A stretch of 12,723 bases of DNA from Polynucleobacter sp. (GTDB lineage Bacteria > Pseudomonadota > Gammaproteobacteria > Burkholderiales > Burkholderiaceae): NCBI GenBank assembly GCA_023257325.1, contig JALRCP010000091.1, positions 1 through 12,723 on the forward strand. The letters run 5' to 3'. Positions 1-6,529 of the stretch are shown here, piece by piece (the first letter of the stretch is position 1; every line of letters starts with the position of its first letter). Under the pieces are notes generated by a model. The model saw nothing but the letters and a program-made list of their open reading frames with translations, had not been told where the DNA came from and ran no database searches. The position numbers and the translations under genes are program-made.

Positions 1-29
1 TCAGCAATCAAAACTTGTTCGTTCGCCAT
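1..29 (-). CDS. rimP: Start of a truncated gene, probably ribosome maturation factor RimP
   Basis: Only the first nine codons and part of a tenth lie in the window, reading MANEQVLIA and running off the left edge. The peptide alone cannot identify the protein. The call rests on context: in many Burkholderiales scpB-rluB is followed on the same strand by rimP-nusA-infB, and a short GC stem with a long T run, preceded by a strong promoter, is typical of the rimP leader in proteobacteria. RimP helps assemble the 30S ribosomal subunit. No clear Shine-Dalgarno sequence stands before the ATG. It could instead be another gene that happens to follow rluB. The partial reading frame is well supported; the name is inference. 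Confidence 0.45.
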
Positions 30-52
30 CAACTATTACGTTTCGTTTCAAC

Positions 53-77
53 AAAAAAAAATGGGCATATAGCCCAT
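53..77 (-). terminator. Rho-independent terminator or attenuator in leader of presumed rimP gene
   Basis: Read on the minus strand, a 6-bp stem ATGGGC/GCCCAT with a 5-base loop (TATAT) is followed directly by a run of eight T after the closing T of the stem. This is a canonical intrinsic terminator. It lies 24 bases before the presumed rimP start and well downstream of the rluB stop. It could end rluB transcripts, act as an attenuator for the promoter at 148-176, or do both. A segment at 97-102 (GGGCAT on the minus strand) can pair with ATGCCC at 63-68 inside the hairpin, so an alternative fold is possible. Confidence 0.8.
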
Positions 78-147
78 ATTCCTAAACAAAAAGAACATGC
101 CCGACCTACGTTGAACGCAACTTTAGCCGGAACTACTAAACGTTTGA

Positions 148-176
148 ATTATATAAGAACTTGACCAAACTGCCAA
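148..176 (-). promoter_or_regulatory. Strong sigma70-type promoter driving the presumed rimP operon
   Basis: On the minus strand a -35 box TTGGCA (171-176, 5 of 6 consensus bases) and a perfect -10 box TATAAT (148-153) are separated by exactly 17 bases. This is the best consensus promoter in the window. It begins 28 bases past the rluB stop codon and points at the partial gene at 1-29. Transcription should start near position 141, giving a leader of roughly 110 bases that contains the terminator hairpin at 53-77. Confidence 0.75.
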
Positions 177-203
177 GTGATAACCCTTGCGTATTAGGTC
201 AAT

Positions 204-2060
204 TTAAGTGGGTTTTGAGAATTTTTTACCGAATTTGCCCCCTGATTTACCTCCAGATGAGCGATTTTGACCCGATCCTGAGCGACCCGACCCGTGACCT
301 GGGCCCTTTTTGCCAAATTTCTGGCCAGATCGGGGTTTATCAGTACCCCCGCCAAATGCACTGCCATGGTGCACACCGGCTTGGCTGTCTTCATCCCGTC
401 GTTGGCCAAATCCGCCAGATCGACCACCCTGGCCCGGCTTACCACGACCACCGCCATTTTTACCCTTGAATTTGCTACCCCGGTCATCAGCATGACCCTG
501 AGCAAAACGATTGGCATGAGAGGCCTGTCTCAAGGCATCTTTGGATCCCCAATAGGAAACAGAGGTTTGCATTGGGTCTGGTTGACCGCCTGAGAATTCA
601 CGATGCTGACCGCGCTGACCACCTTCTCTTGGGTCGCGACGTGGTTTGTCGCCCATGCCTTGAGGCACTTTGAGACCCGCCATTTTCATGAGCTGCACAA
701 TTTGATCGCTCGGCACTTCTTCCCAGCGACCTCGTCGCAATCTTGGAGGCAAAACAAATAAACCATAACGGGTACGAATCAAACGCGACACAATATGACC
801 CACAGCTTCAAACATACGTCGCACTTCTCGATTGCGTCCTTCTGTCAAAGCTACGTGATACCAACGATTTGCACCTTCACCGCCACCGCTGACCAAACGT
901 AAAAACTTCGCGACACCATCATCCAGTTGAATGCCCGTCTTTAATAACTTTTCTTGTTCAGGTTCTAAGTCGCCCAAGATTCGAGCCGCATACTCACGCT
1001 CGACGCCATATCGAGGATGCATCAAGCGATTCGCCAACTCACCTGAAGTTGTAAATAAAAGCAAACCTTCAGTATTGAAGTCCAAACGTCCGACCGCAAT
1101 CCAACGACCTTGCTTGGCTTTGGGCAAACGATCAAATACGGTTGGACGACCTTCTGGATCGGATTGACTCACAATCTCTCCAGCCGGCTTGTGATACAAG
1201 ATGACGCGCGGCGGTTTGGTTTGAATCTTACGATGAACCATCTTCCCGTTGATTCTGACTTGATCGGTTGGTCCGACTCGTTGCCCAATATGAGCTGGCA
1301 TGCCGTTTACTGAGACACGGCCTTGAATAATCAAGTCTTCCATATCTCGGCGCGAGCCCATACCAGCGTCCGCTAATACTTTATGTAATTTGACTGTGTC
1401 TTCGTCGAAGCCTTCTTCATCCACATCATCTAAATCAGACCAAACTTCGTCACGCAAACTTAATGGCAGCTCATCCACGCTAGAAAATTGCAAACCGGGA
1501 GTAGCAGGCTCAGGCTCTTGAGATTCAGAAGCTTCTTTGTCTTCCGAGTCTGGATTTTCTGCTTCTAATTCAGCCAAAGTTTGCGCCACCATGTCGTGGG
1601 TCACTTCGGGCTCAACTTCCGGCGCGTCCAAAGTGGCATCAAATTCACCCGATACCACTGAGGCAAACAATGCTTGGCTTTCTTCACTCACGGGGCTAAC
1701 TTTGGCTTCTTGGTGACGATCTTGATGGCGTGACTGATGAGGACGACTTCCTTTTTGATGGCGCTGACCGCGAGGGCGCATTGATTCAGATGCACCTTCG
1801 CCATCAGCATCAGAAGATTCCCCGGCTTGAGTAACTAAAGGCTCTCCAGTCATAGGATCAACGGCGGAAGTTTTTTCACCACGTGGACGGAACTTTCCCC
1901 GACCTTTATTGAATGGTCCGCGCCCATATTTTTTTGGACGACGCTCCCCACCTTCTGAATCTCCTTCAGAAGGTTCTCGAGTAGCCCCCTCATGGGCGCT
2001 GGAATGGTTTGATTCCGTTGCAGGAACAGGCTTATCGGATTCGAATTCTGGATGGGTCAT
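204..2060 (-). CDS. rluB: 23S rRNA pseudouridine synthase RluB (S4 domain, long disordered ends)
   Basis: This is a pseudouridine synthase of the RsuA/RluB family; RluB modifies one uridine of 23S rRNA (position 2605 in E. coli numbering). An S4 RNA-binding domain spans about residues 222-272. The catalytic domain spans about 285-450 and contains GRLDFNTEG with the nucleophile Asp327, preceded by a YHKPAG motif. At 618 residues it is about twice the E. coli length. The extra sequence is a hydrophilic N-terminal part (basic up to about 120, strongly acidic at about 130-220) and a Gly/Lys/Arg-rich tail from about 465, probably disordered and RNA-binding. Long tails are common in betaproteobacterial RluB. 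The start overlaps the scpB stop by one base (TAATG), which implies translational coupling. RluB is favoured over RluE/RluF/RsuA by the scpB linkage and the tails. Confidence 0.93.
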   Translation of the reverse strand: MTHPEFESDKPVPATESNHSSAHEGATREPSEGDSEGGERRPKKYGRGPFNKGRGKFRPRGEKTSAVDPMTGEPLVTQAGESSDADGEGASESMRPRGQRHQKGSRPHQSRHQDRHQEAKVSPVSEESQALFASVVSGEFDATLDAPEVEPEVTHDMVAQTLAELEAENPDSEDKEASESQEPEPATPGLQFSSVDELPLSLRDEVWSDLDDVDEEGFDEDTVKLHKVLADAGMGSRRDMEDLIIQGRVSVNGMPAHIGQRVGPTDQVRINGKMVHRKIQTKPPRVILYHKPAGEIVSQSDPEGRPTVFDRLPKAKQGRWIAVGRLDFNTEGLLLFTTSGELANRLMHPRYGVEREYAARILGDLEPEQEKLLKTGIQLDDGVAKFLRLVSGGGEGANRWYHVALTEGRNREVRRMFEAVGHIVSRLIRTRYGLFVLPPRLRRGRWEEVPSDQIVQLMKMAGLKVPQGMGDKPRRDPREGGQRGQHREFSGGQPDPMQTSVSYWGSKDALRQASHANRFAQGHADDRGSKFKGKNGGGRGKPGQGGRSGGFGQRRDEDSQAGVHHGSAFGGGTDKPRSGQKFGKKGPGHGSGRSGSGQNRSSGGKSGGKFGKKFSKPT

Positions 2061-2737
2061 TATTGTTCTTTATTTGAGTCAAGGTCATCTGCTTGTGATG
2101 ACTGACTTGTCTCAATCGTGTCAGGCTCTGAAGCTGAAGTTGTCTCCACCACATCAATCACTTCAGTATTGGCAACATCTCCTTCAAACTCAATCACACG
2201 CTGAGCTACAGATTCAGCTTGAGCACTGGCGTCATCCAACATAGGAAGCTCTTGCAATGTAGTCAAACTTAAATCATTTAAGAATTGGCGGGTAGTTGCG
2301 TACAAACCTGGACGCCCCACAGTTTCTTTATGACCGACCACTTCAACCCAACCACGATCCTCCAATTGCTTGATGACATTTGAGCTGACCGTCACACCAC
2401 GAATCTCTTCGATTTCTCCGCGTGTAACAGGCTGTCGATAAGCAATGATGGCCAAGGTTTCCATCACTGCTCTTGAATACTTCGGTGGTTTTTCTGGAGT
2501 CAAACGATCCAAATATTCCCGCATCGCCAAACGACTCTGAAAACGCCAACCAGTCGCCAACTCCAATAACTCCATGCCTCGATTCTCCCAATCTGATTGC
2601 AATTGAGCCAAAGCTTCATTAATTTCCGGAGCCGAAATTTCTTCGATGAATAAACGACGCAAGTCATTCATGGTCATGGGTTCATCTGCACATAAGAGTG
2701 CAGTTTCAAGCACCAGCTTGAGCTGTTCTGGAGTCAT
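2060..2737 (-). CDS. scpB: Segregation and condensation protein ScpB
   Basis: ScpB is a tandem winged-helix protein that, with the kleisin ScpA, forms the SMC condensin complex that organises and segregates the chromosome. Family features are the segment around residues 87-115 with [20 protein letters not shown] and EEIRGV, then GRPGLYATT at 141-149, where the second winged helix ends. After about residue 170 comes an acidic Ser/Thr/Asp-rich tail that varies between species and is probably disordered. Total length is 225, within the range for proteobacteria. No scpA lies next to it. The next gene upstream is a membrane protein 80 bases away, so the partner must be encoded elsewhere, as in many betaproteobacteria. 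The ATG at 2737 lacks a clear Shine-Dalgarno sequence but is the only start that preserves the conserved N-terminus. Confidence 0.93.
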   Translation of the reverse strand: MTPEQLKLVLETALLCADEPMTMNDLRRLFIEEISAPEINEALAQLQSDWENRGMELLELATGWRFQSRLAMREYLDRLTPEKPPKYSRAVMETLAIIAYRQPVTRGEIEEIRGVTVSSNVIKQLEDRGWVEVVGHKETVGRPGLYATTRQFLNDLSLTTLQELPMLDDASAQAESVAQRVIEFEGDVANTEVIDVVETTSASEPDTIETSQSSQADDLDSNKEQ

Positions 2738-2817
2738 AAATTTAAAAAGGGAAGCTAATTTATATTTGGGTTAAGGATGACTGGCTCATAGACACCAGCA
2801 ATCACATCGTTATTTTT
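2738..2817. other. Gap between TauE/SafE gene and scpB
   Basis: This 80-base AT-rich gap holds no gene. On the minus strand a TATAAA (2759-2764) could be a -10 box for scpB, but no acceptable -35 lies 16-18 bases upstream. An imperfect CTGG/CCAG hairpin lies about 2779-2808 and is not followed by a T run, so I do not call it a terminator. Whether scpB-rluB is transcribed together with the upstream membrane gene cannot be decided from the sequence. Confidence 0.4.
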
Positions 2818-3624
2818 TTAACCAACTAGGTAGGCATTGTAATTCAAAGTTGAGCCAATGCAAAAACCGCCTTTTAAAAGTGCATCGGGTAAGGTCAAGG
2901 CACGGTACAAACCAATCACACCGGTCAAGCCCATCAAGGCTGCTACCAAGTAGCGCGCCCAGGCTTGATGCCCCCAACTGGCTAATCTGGCTGAAAATCC
3001 AGATATTAATAAAAGATTCGGAAGAGTCCCCAAGCCAAATGCCAGCATCAACAAGGCCCCAGAGTACCCATCTCCTGACAAAAATGCCAACGGCAAAACG
3101 CTATAAACCAAGCCACAAGGAACCAAACCCCAAATCATGCCCACTAAAAAATGGGGGCGAGACCCCTTCTTTTGGAGTAATTGAGTGATTTTCGACCATA
3201 ATTTGACAGTTTTGGTATTCAACCAAACCTCCCAAGTACTTGTTTTTGCTTTACTTTGTGTCAATACTCGGTAGGCTTGAAATAAAAATATCAGGGCGGC
3301 CAAGGCAAATAGAGCCCTTTGCACTGGCATCCAACCCTGTTGCCACAATGGCAAACCCAGGACCCCAGCCAAGCTTCCGAGCAAAACATAGGTCGAAATC
3401 CGCCCCAAGTGAGTTAAAAACTGCTGATAAATGAGGCGAGCTTTGGGTACTAGCTCGACGGTGGCGACTATATTAGTGACCTCAACTCCCTCTACCTTTT
3501 GAGAAGGAGGGTCTTTTTTGACTCGCTCTAGACCCGCGGCAATCCCGCCACACATCAAGGCACAATGCCAACCGCTGACCAAGGCCCCGAAGAATATTGT
3601 CAAAAATAGCGCTGAAGTGACCAT
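2818..3624 (-). CDS. TauE/SafE-like membrane protein (COG2836 type), possible copper or cbb3 assembly role
   Basis: This 268-residue integral membrane protein has about six predicted transmembrane stretches (near residues 4-26, 75-95, 102-120, 158-180, 184-208 and 222-243). Two signatures place it in the 'sulfite exporter TauE/SafE' COG2836 group, related to the DsbD/CcdA-like fold: HCALMCGG in the first membrane segment (His20, Cys21, Met24, Cys25) and WGLVPCGLVYS (Cys170) in the middle. The first motif has the His/Cys/Met content expected of a copper or thiol site. A protein of this group sits between the cco genes and anr in Pseudomonas, so a link to cbb3 oxidase assembly fits; true sulfite export is unproven. 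It diverges from fnr and shares its 93-base control region. A hydrophilic loop (about residues 33-62) is longer than I would expect. No clear Shine-Dalgarno precedes the ATG. Confidence 0.82.
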   Translation of the reverse strand: MVTSALFLTIFFGALVSGWHCALMCGGIAAGLERVKKDPPSQKVEGVEVTNIVATVELVPKARLIYQQFLTHLGRISTYVLLGSLAGVLGLPLWQQGWMPVQRALFALAALIFLFQAYRVLTQSKAKTSTWEVWLNTKTVKLWSKITQLLQKKGSRPHFLVGMIWGLVPCGLVYSVLPLAFLSGDGYSGALLMLAFGLGTLPNLLLISGFSARLASWGHQAWARYLVAALMGLTGVIGLYRALTLPDALLKGGFCIGSTLNYNAYLVG

Positions 3625-3675
3625 ACTTACCAGGAATTCCTAAGTGGCAATGTTAAAGGCGAAGTTATAGAATAG

Positions 3676-3689
3676 TATCAATATTGATA
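3676..3689. repeat. Perfect 14-bp palindrome in the fnr / TauE-like divergent region
   Basis: TATCAATATTGATA is its own reverse complement. It contains two TTGAT half-sites, but arranged back to front (ATCAA-TA-TTGAT) compared with a normal FNR box (TTGAT-N4-ATCAA). It lies 8 bases before an FNR-like box at 3698-3711. It could bind another regulator or help position FNR. The region is AT-rich, so chance is possible. Confidence 0.45.
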
Positions 3690-3697
3690 TCTAGACT

Positions 3698-3711
3698 TTG
3701 ATATAAAACAA
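3698..3711. promoter_or_regulatory. FNR-box-like site immediately before fnr
   Basis: TTGAT-ATAA-AACAA matches 9 of the 10 conserved bases of the FNR consensus TTGAT-N4-ATCAA. It ends only 6 bases before the fnr ATG. Binding there would block fnr expression, so it fits negative autoregulation as known for E. coli fnr. Seen from the other strand, its centre lies about 80 bases before the TauE/SafE start, with TATTCT at 3669-3674 as a weak -10, so it could also activate that gene. Both roles are inferred. Confidence 0.6.
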
Positions 3712-3717
3712 ACATTC

Positions 3718-4461
3718 ATGAATCGCATCACCACTGACTCCTCAAATAAATGCTCAACATGCGTTTTGGGACAGTTTTGTCTGCCAGTTGGATTATCCAA
3801 TGAAGACATTGATAAGGTGGATACATTAGTCACTGAAAAAATTAGACTTAAAAAAGGTGATGCGCTTTACCGCCAAGGCGAACCACTGACAGCCGTTTAT
3901 GGCATCAAGTTTGGCACCTTAAAAACTGAATACGCCCTCCCCGATGGACGGGAGCAAATCACAGGCTTTCACTTGCCTGGAGAAATGTTGGGGTTAGATG
4001 GCATCGGTGACAATCATTACCAATCCAATGCGATTGCTTTGGAGGACAGCGAAGCTTGCGTGGTGCGATTTGCCGATTTTGAAACATTGGCAAGACAGAT
4101 CCCATCGCTACAACAACAATTTCATCGCATCTTGAGCCGAGAGCTCACACAAGATCAAAGGCATTTATTGTCTTTGGGCAGTTTACGAGCTGAAGAACGT
4201 TTGGCGAGCTTCTTACTCAATTTATCCGATCGCTTGGCTGCTCGTGGTTATTCTCCTGTTGAGTATCACTTGCGCATGAGTCGAGAAGAGATTGGCAGTT
4301 ATCTTGGTATTCAGCTAGAGACCGTCAGTCGTTTATTTTCACGCTTCACAGACTCAGGTCTCATTCAAATCAAACAAAGACACATCAAACTCGTTGACAT
4401 GAATGGCTTACTGGAATTGGCGGGTAAATCAAGCGCCATTCATTGTCCCCATAGTGCTTAA
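3718..4461 (+). CDS. fnr: FNR-family oxygen-sensing transcription regulator
   Basis: This is a CRP/FNR-superfamily regulator that senses oxygen with a 4Fe-4S cluster and, when oxygen is low, binds TTGAT-N4-ATCAA sites as a dimer. The N-terminal cluster cysteines Cys12, Cys15 and Cys21 have the same C-X2-C-X5-C spacing as E. coli FNR, and Cys114 (in DSEACVVRF) takes the place of the fourth ligand. A cyclic-nucleotide-like beta barrel follows (about 35-125), then the dimer helix (about 128-165). The winged helix-turn-helix at about 187-212 has Glu201, Ser204 and Arg205, the E-x-x-S-R recognition pattern for TTGAT half-sites. At 247 residues the length is normal. It lies beside the cbb3 cluster that FNR classically controls. 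The ATG has no good Shine-Dalgarno sequence, but the next in-frame ATGs would remove the cluster cysteines. Confidence 0.95.
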   Translation: MNRITTDSSNKCSTCVLGQFCLPVGLSNEDIDKVDTLVTEKIRLKKGDALYRQGEPLTAVYGIKFGTLKTEYALPDGREQITGFHLPGEMLGLDGIGDNHYQSNAIALEDSEACVVRFADFETLARQIPSLQQQFHRILSRELTQDQRHLLSLGSLRAEERLASFLLNLSDRLAARGYSPVEYHLRMSREEIGSYLGIQLETVSRLFSRFTDSGLIQIKQRHIKLVDMNGLLELAGKSSAIHCPHSA

Positions 4462-4537
4462 GAATTTGGCTTCAATGCCAAGAACCCGCATAAAAACTCA
4501 TGACTCATTGAGTGATTGATTTAACAACTCATTCAGT

Positions 4538-4574
4538 CAATAAAAAAGCAGCTTCTTGAGCTGCTTTTTTATTG
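4538..4574. terminator. Bidirectional rho-independent terminator between fnr and cco operon
   Basis: A perfect 16-bp inverted repeat (4538-4553 and 4559-4574) has a GC-containing core AGCAGCT/AGCTGCT, a 5-base loop TCTTG, and runs of six A and six T at the outer edges. It therefore works on both strands. It lies 77 bases after the fnr stop and 32 bases beyond the last cco-operon stop, which is the expected place for convergent transcription units. Confidence 0.93.
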
Positions 4575-4605
4575 TGGCAATTTAATCCAAAGACCCGGTA
4601 CTTTT

Positions 4606-4866
4606 CTAAAGTAAGCCACCATCGGCTTTTTCATTCAAATCACACAACGAACCCGGCAAGATGTAAAGGGTCAAGGCACTGGATAAAGCGCACAAAAACC
4701 AAAAGATAAAGAAACCAACCGTGTATACAGCTTCATTTGAAGCATCAATCGGCTGATCAAAAAAGATCAAATCTTCCGGATGAATCATGGTGAAAAAAAT
4801 CCCTTCAGCAATACCACCTACCAAGAATGATGGCCACAAAATCCACATCCATAAACGGCACTTCAT
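4606..4866 (-). CDS. Small two-helix membrane protein of unknown function, last gene of cco operon
   Basis: This 86-residue protein has two predicted transmembrane segments, about residues 5-27 and 47-70, joined by a loop with acidic residues (HPEDLIFFDQPIDASNEAVYT). The N-terminus is Trp-rich (LWMWILWPSF). I know of no assigned function. As far as I recall, similar small proteins occur beside cco genes in other Burkholderiales, but I could not check this. Its ATG overlaps the ccoH stop in an ATGA, and AGGTG 6 bases upstream is a fair ribosome binding site, so it is translated with CcoH. The operon ends after it at the terminator 4538-4574. The position suggests a role in assembling or stabilising the cbb3 oxidase in the inner membrane. 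It is a real gene; its job is unknown. Confidence 0.82.
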   Translation of the reverse strand: MKCRLWMWILWPSFLVGGIAEGIFFTMIHPEDLIFFDQPIDASNEAVYTVGFFIFWFLCALSSALTLYILPGSLCDLNEKADGGLL

Positions 4867-5051
4867 TTGTTCACCTGTTCAATTTTTAAACCTTGTTTAA
4901 CTACGCCTTCACGAATCGTTTGATCCACATCTTGCGTGAATGCAAACCAAATCGTGATGGCAGCTCCAACTGCGCCAATCGCTGGACCACTGATAATTAA
5001 CCATGGCCACAACTGTTTCCACCAAGGTTTATTGTTCGTTTCATTAGACAT
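4863..5051 (-). CDS. ccoH: Minimal CcoH/FixH-type cbb3 oxidase assembly protein
   Basis: This 62-residue protein has a Trp-rich N-terminus (NKPWWKQLWPW), one transmembrane helix (about 17-38) and a short tail with VKQGLKIEQ. The last part matches the KQGL-containing segment that follows the helix in FixH/CcoH proteins, usually written DDYYKQGL; here the acidic and tyrosine residues are replaced. Full-length FixH proteins are about 150-170 residues and carry a periplasmic beta domain, which is absent here. There is no frameshifted remainder after the stop, because the next gene overlaps the stop codon. CcoH is needed for stable cbb3 assembly and contacts CcoN and the copper ATPase CcoI in Rhodobacter. 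A strong TAAGGAG site lies 7 bases before the ATG, 20 bases past the ccoG stop. Position strongly supports the call. Confidence 0.75.
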   Translation of the reverse strand: MSNETNNKPWWKQLWPWLIISGPAIGAVGAAITIWFAFTQDVDQTIREGVVKQGLKIEQVNK

Positions 5052-5071
5052 GATCAGCTCCTTACTTTGCT

Positions 5072-6529
5072 TTATCGCGGAACAATAAAGCTTGATTTTT
5101 CGTCACGTACGCGAATCGCTTTTGAGGCATTCGGACCATCTTCCACAGCTTCAATATCAAAATGAATTGGATGCGTACCTGTTTGAACATCGCCAATAGC
5201 TACTCGGACTTTAACAGGTATCAATAGATTACTAGAGGGCTTGACCACCAACTCACCAATCTCTTTACCCTGAGAGCTTAAGATTTGCATACCAGGTAGA
5301 CCTGTGGCAACCACGTTAACTTTCATGGGATTCTCAGAAGAGTTCATGATTTGTAAGCGATAAACGTTTTCAATCTTGGTACCCTCAATCTCCCTTGCCA
5401 AAGCACCACGATCTCGCATCACATCCACTCTCAATGGATTACGCAGGAATACTGAAGTAGCAAAAGCCACCAACAGAACCGACATGATGCCGATATAAAT
5501 TAAAACACGCGGCCTAAAAATATAGTGACGAGCCTTCTTGTTATCCATGTGCTCTAACATGGCACGCTCAGAGGTATAACGAATCAAACCTCTGTCATAT
5601 CCAACTTTATCCATCACCTGATTACACGCATCGATACAAGCGCCACAACCGATACACATGTACTGCAAACCATCACGAATATCAATGCCGGTAGGACAAA
5701 CTTGCACACAAATACTGCAATCCACACAATCACCTAGGCCCAACTCTTTATGATTGGCTGCTTTTGAACGACTGCCTCGTGGGTCACCACGAGTCTTATC
5801 GTAGGTCACCACAAACGTATCTTTATCCACCATCACGCTTTGGAAGCGTGCATATGGGCACATGTATTTGCATACTTGCTCACGCATGAAGCCCGCATTG
5901 CCCCATGTTGCGAAGCTGTAAAAAAGTAACCAGAAAGCTTGCCAAGGACCTAGAGTGAATGCAATGACTTCAGCACTGAGCACTTTGATGGGAGTGAAAT
6001 ACCCCACAAATGTGAAACCTGTCCAAAGCGCAACGATTACCCATAAAGAATGCTTGGTGAGCTTGATGCGCCACTTTTTAAAACTCCATGGCCATTCTTC
6101 ACCATCTAAGCGGATACGAGCAAAACGATCCCCTTCGATCTTGCGCTCGATCCACATGAAAATTTCGGTATAGACCGTTTGTGGGCAAGCATAGCCACAG
6201 AATAAGCGGCCTGCTACAGCCGTGAACAAGAACAAAGCCAAAGCTGAAAGAATCAGCAAGAGTGTCAAATAAATAATATCTTGAGGCCATAAAACCAAAC
6301 CAAAGATATAGAACTTACGAGAGACCAAGTCAAATAAAACAGCTTGACGATCATTCCAAGTGACCCATGGAAGACCATAAAATAAAATTTGGGTGGCCAG
6401 AATTAAAACGACCCGCCACTTGGCAAAAACCCCACTCACTGAGCGGGGGTAGATTTTGCGTCTTACTTCATAAAGAGAAAGCTCAACGGTATTTTGTGAG
6501 CCTTCTTCCACTAAAAAATCATTCGACAT
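5072..6529 (-). CDS. ccoG: Cytochrome c oxidase accessory protein CcoG (FixG family)
   Basis: CcoG is an inner-membrane iron-sulfur protein that, in Rhodobacter, reduces Cu(II) to Cu(I) for delivery to the cbb3 oxidase. Membrane helices lie near residues 38-55, 82-105, 160-180, 188-208 and 340-362. Membrane-adjacent Cys pairs are Cys111/Cys115 (FCGYACP) and Cys220/Cys224 (CKYMCP). A two-cluster ferredoxin domain follows, with Cys268, 271, 274, 278 and Cys292, 295, 298, 302, the classical 2[4Fe-4S] pattern. The C-terminal part (about 365-485) is the immunoglobulin-like FixG domain in the periplasm. Length 485 is usual. The start shares one base with the ccoP stop (TAATG), implying translational coupling. 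No key residue seems lost. Confidence 0.96.
   Translation of the reverse strand: MSNDFLVEEGSQNTVELSLYEVRRKIYPRSVSGVFAKWRVVLILATQILFYGLPWVTWNDRQAVLFDLVSRKFYIFGLVLWPQDIIYLTLLLILSALALFLFTAVAGRLFCGYACPQTVYTEIFMWIERKIEGDRFARIRLDGEEWPWSFKKWRIKLTKHSLWVIVALWTGFTFVGYFTPIKVLSAEVIAFTLGPWQAFWLLFYSFATWGNAGFMREQVCKYMCPYARFQSVMVDKDTFVVTYDKTRGDPRGSRSKAANHKELGLGDCVDCSICVQVCPTGIDIRDGLQYMCIGCGACIDACNQVMDKVGYDRGLIRYTSERAMLEHMDNKKARHYIFRPRVLIYIGIMSVLLVAFATSVFLRNPLRVDVMRDRGALAREIEGTKIENVYRLQIMNSSENPMKVNVVATGLPGMQILSSQGKEIGELVVKPSSNLLIPVKVRVAIGDVQTGTHPIHFDIEAVEDGPNASKAIRVRDEKSSFIVPR

Noticed and set aside
138..145. AAACGTTT palindrome near the presumed rimP transcription start
   Set aside because: An 8-base palindrome in AT-rich sequence is easily due to chance, and no regulator is implied.
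161..593. Plus-strand open frames opposite the 3' end of rluB
   Set aside because: They mirror the Gly/Arg-rich tail of RluB, are rich in Pro, and have no family resemblance.
1909..2244. A 111-codon plus-strand open frame across the scpB-rluB junction
   Set aside because: It overlaps two real coupled genes on the other strand and has no recognisable domain.
2759..2787. Promoter for scpB with -10 TATAAA
   Set aside because: The region at -35 (GAGCCA) has little match to consensus, and the area is AT-rich, so TATAAA alone is weak.
2779..2808. Hairpin after the TauE/SafE gene as terminator
   Set aside because: The stem is interrupted, the loop is long and there is no T run on the minus strand after it.
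4495..4540. Repeated ACTCATT/AGTGA-like words before the fnr terminator
   Set aside because: The copies are short, imperfect and irregularly spaced, so they are not a repeat array or an evident binding site.
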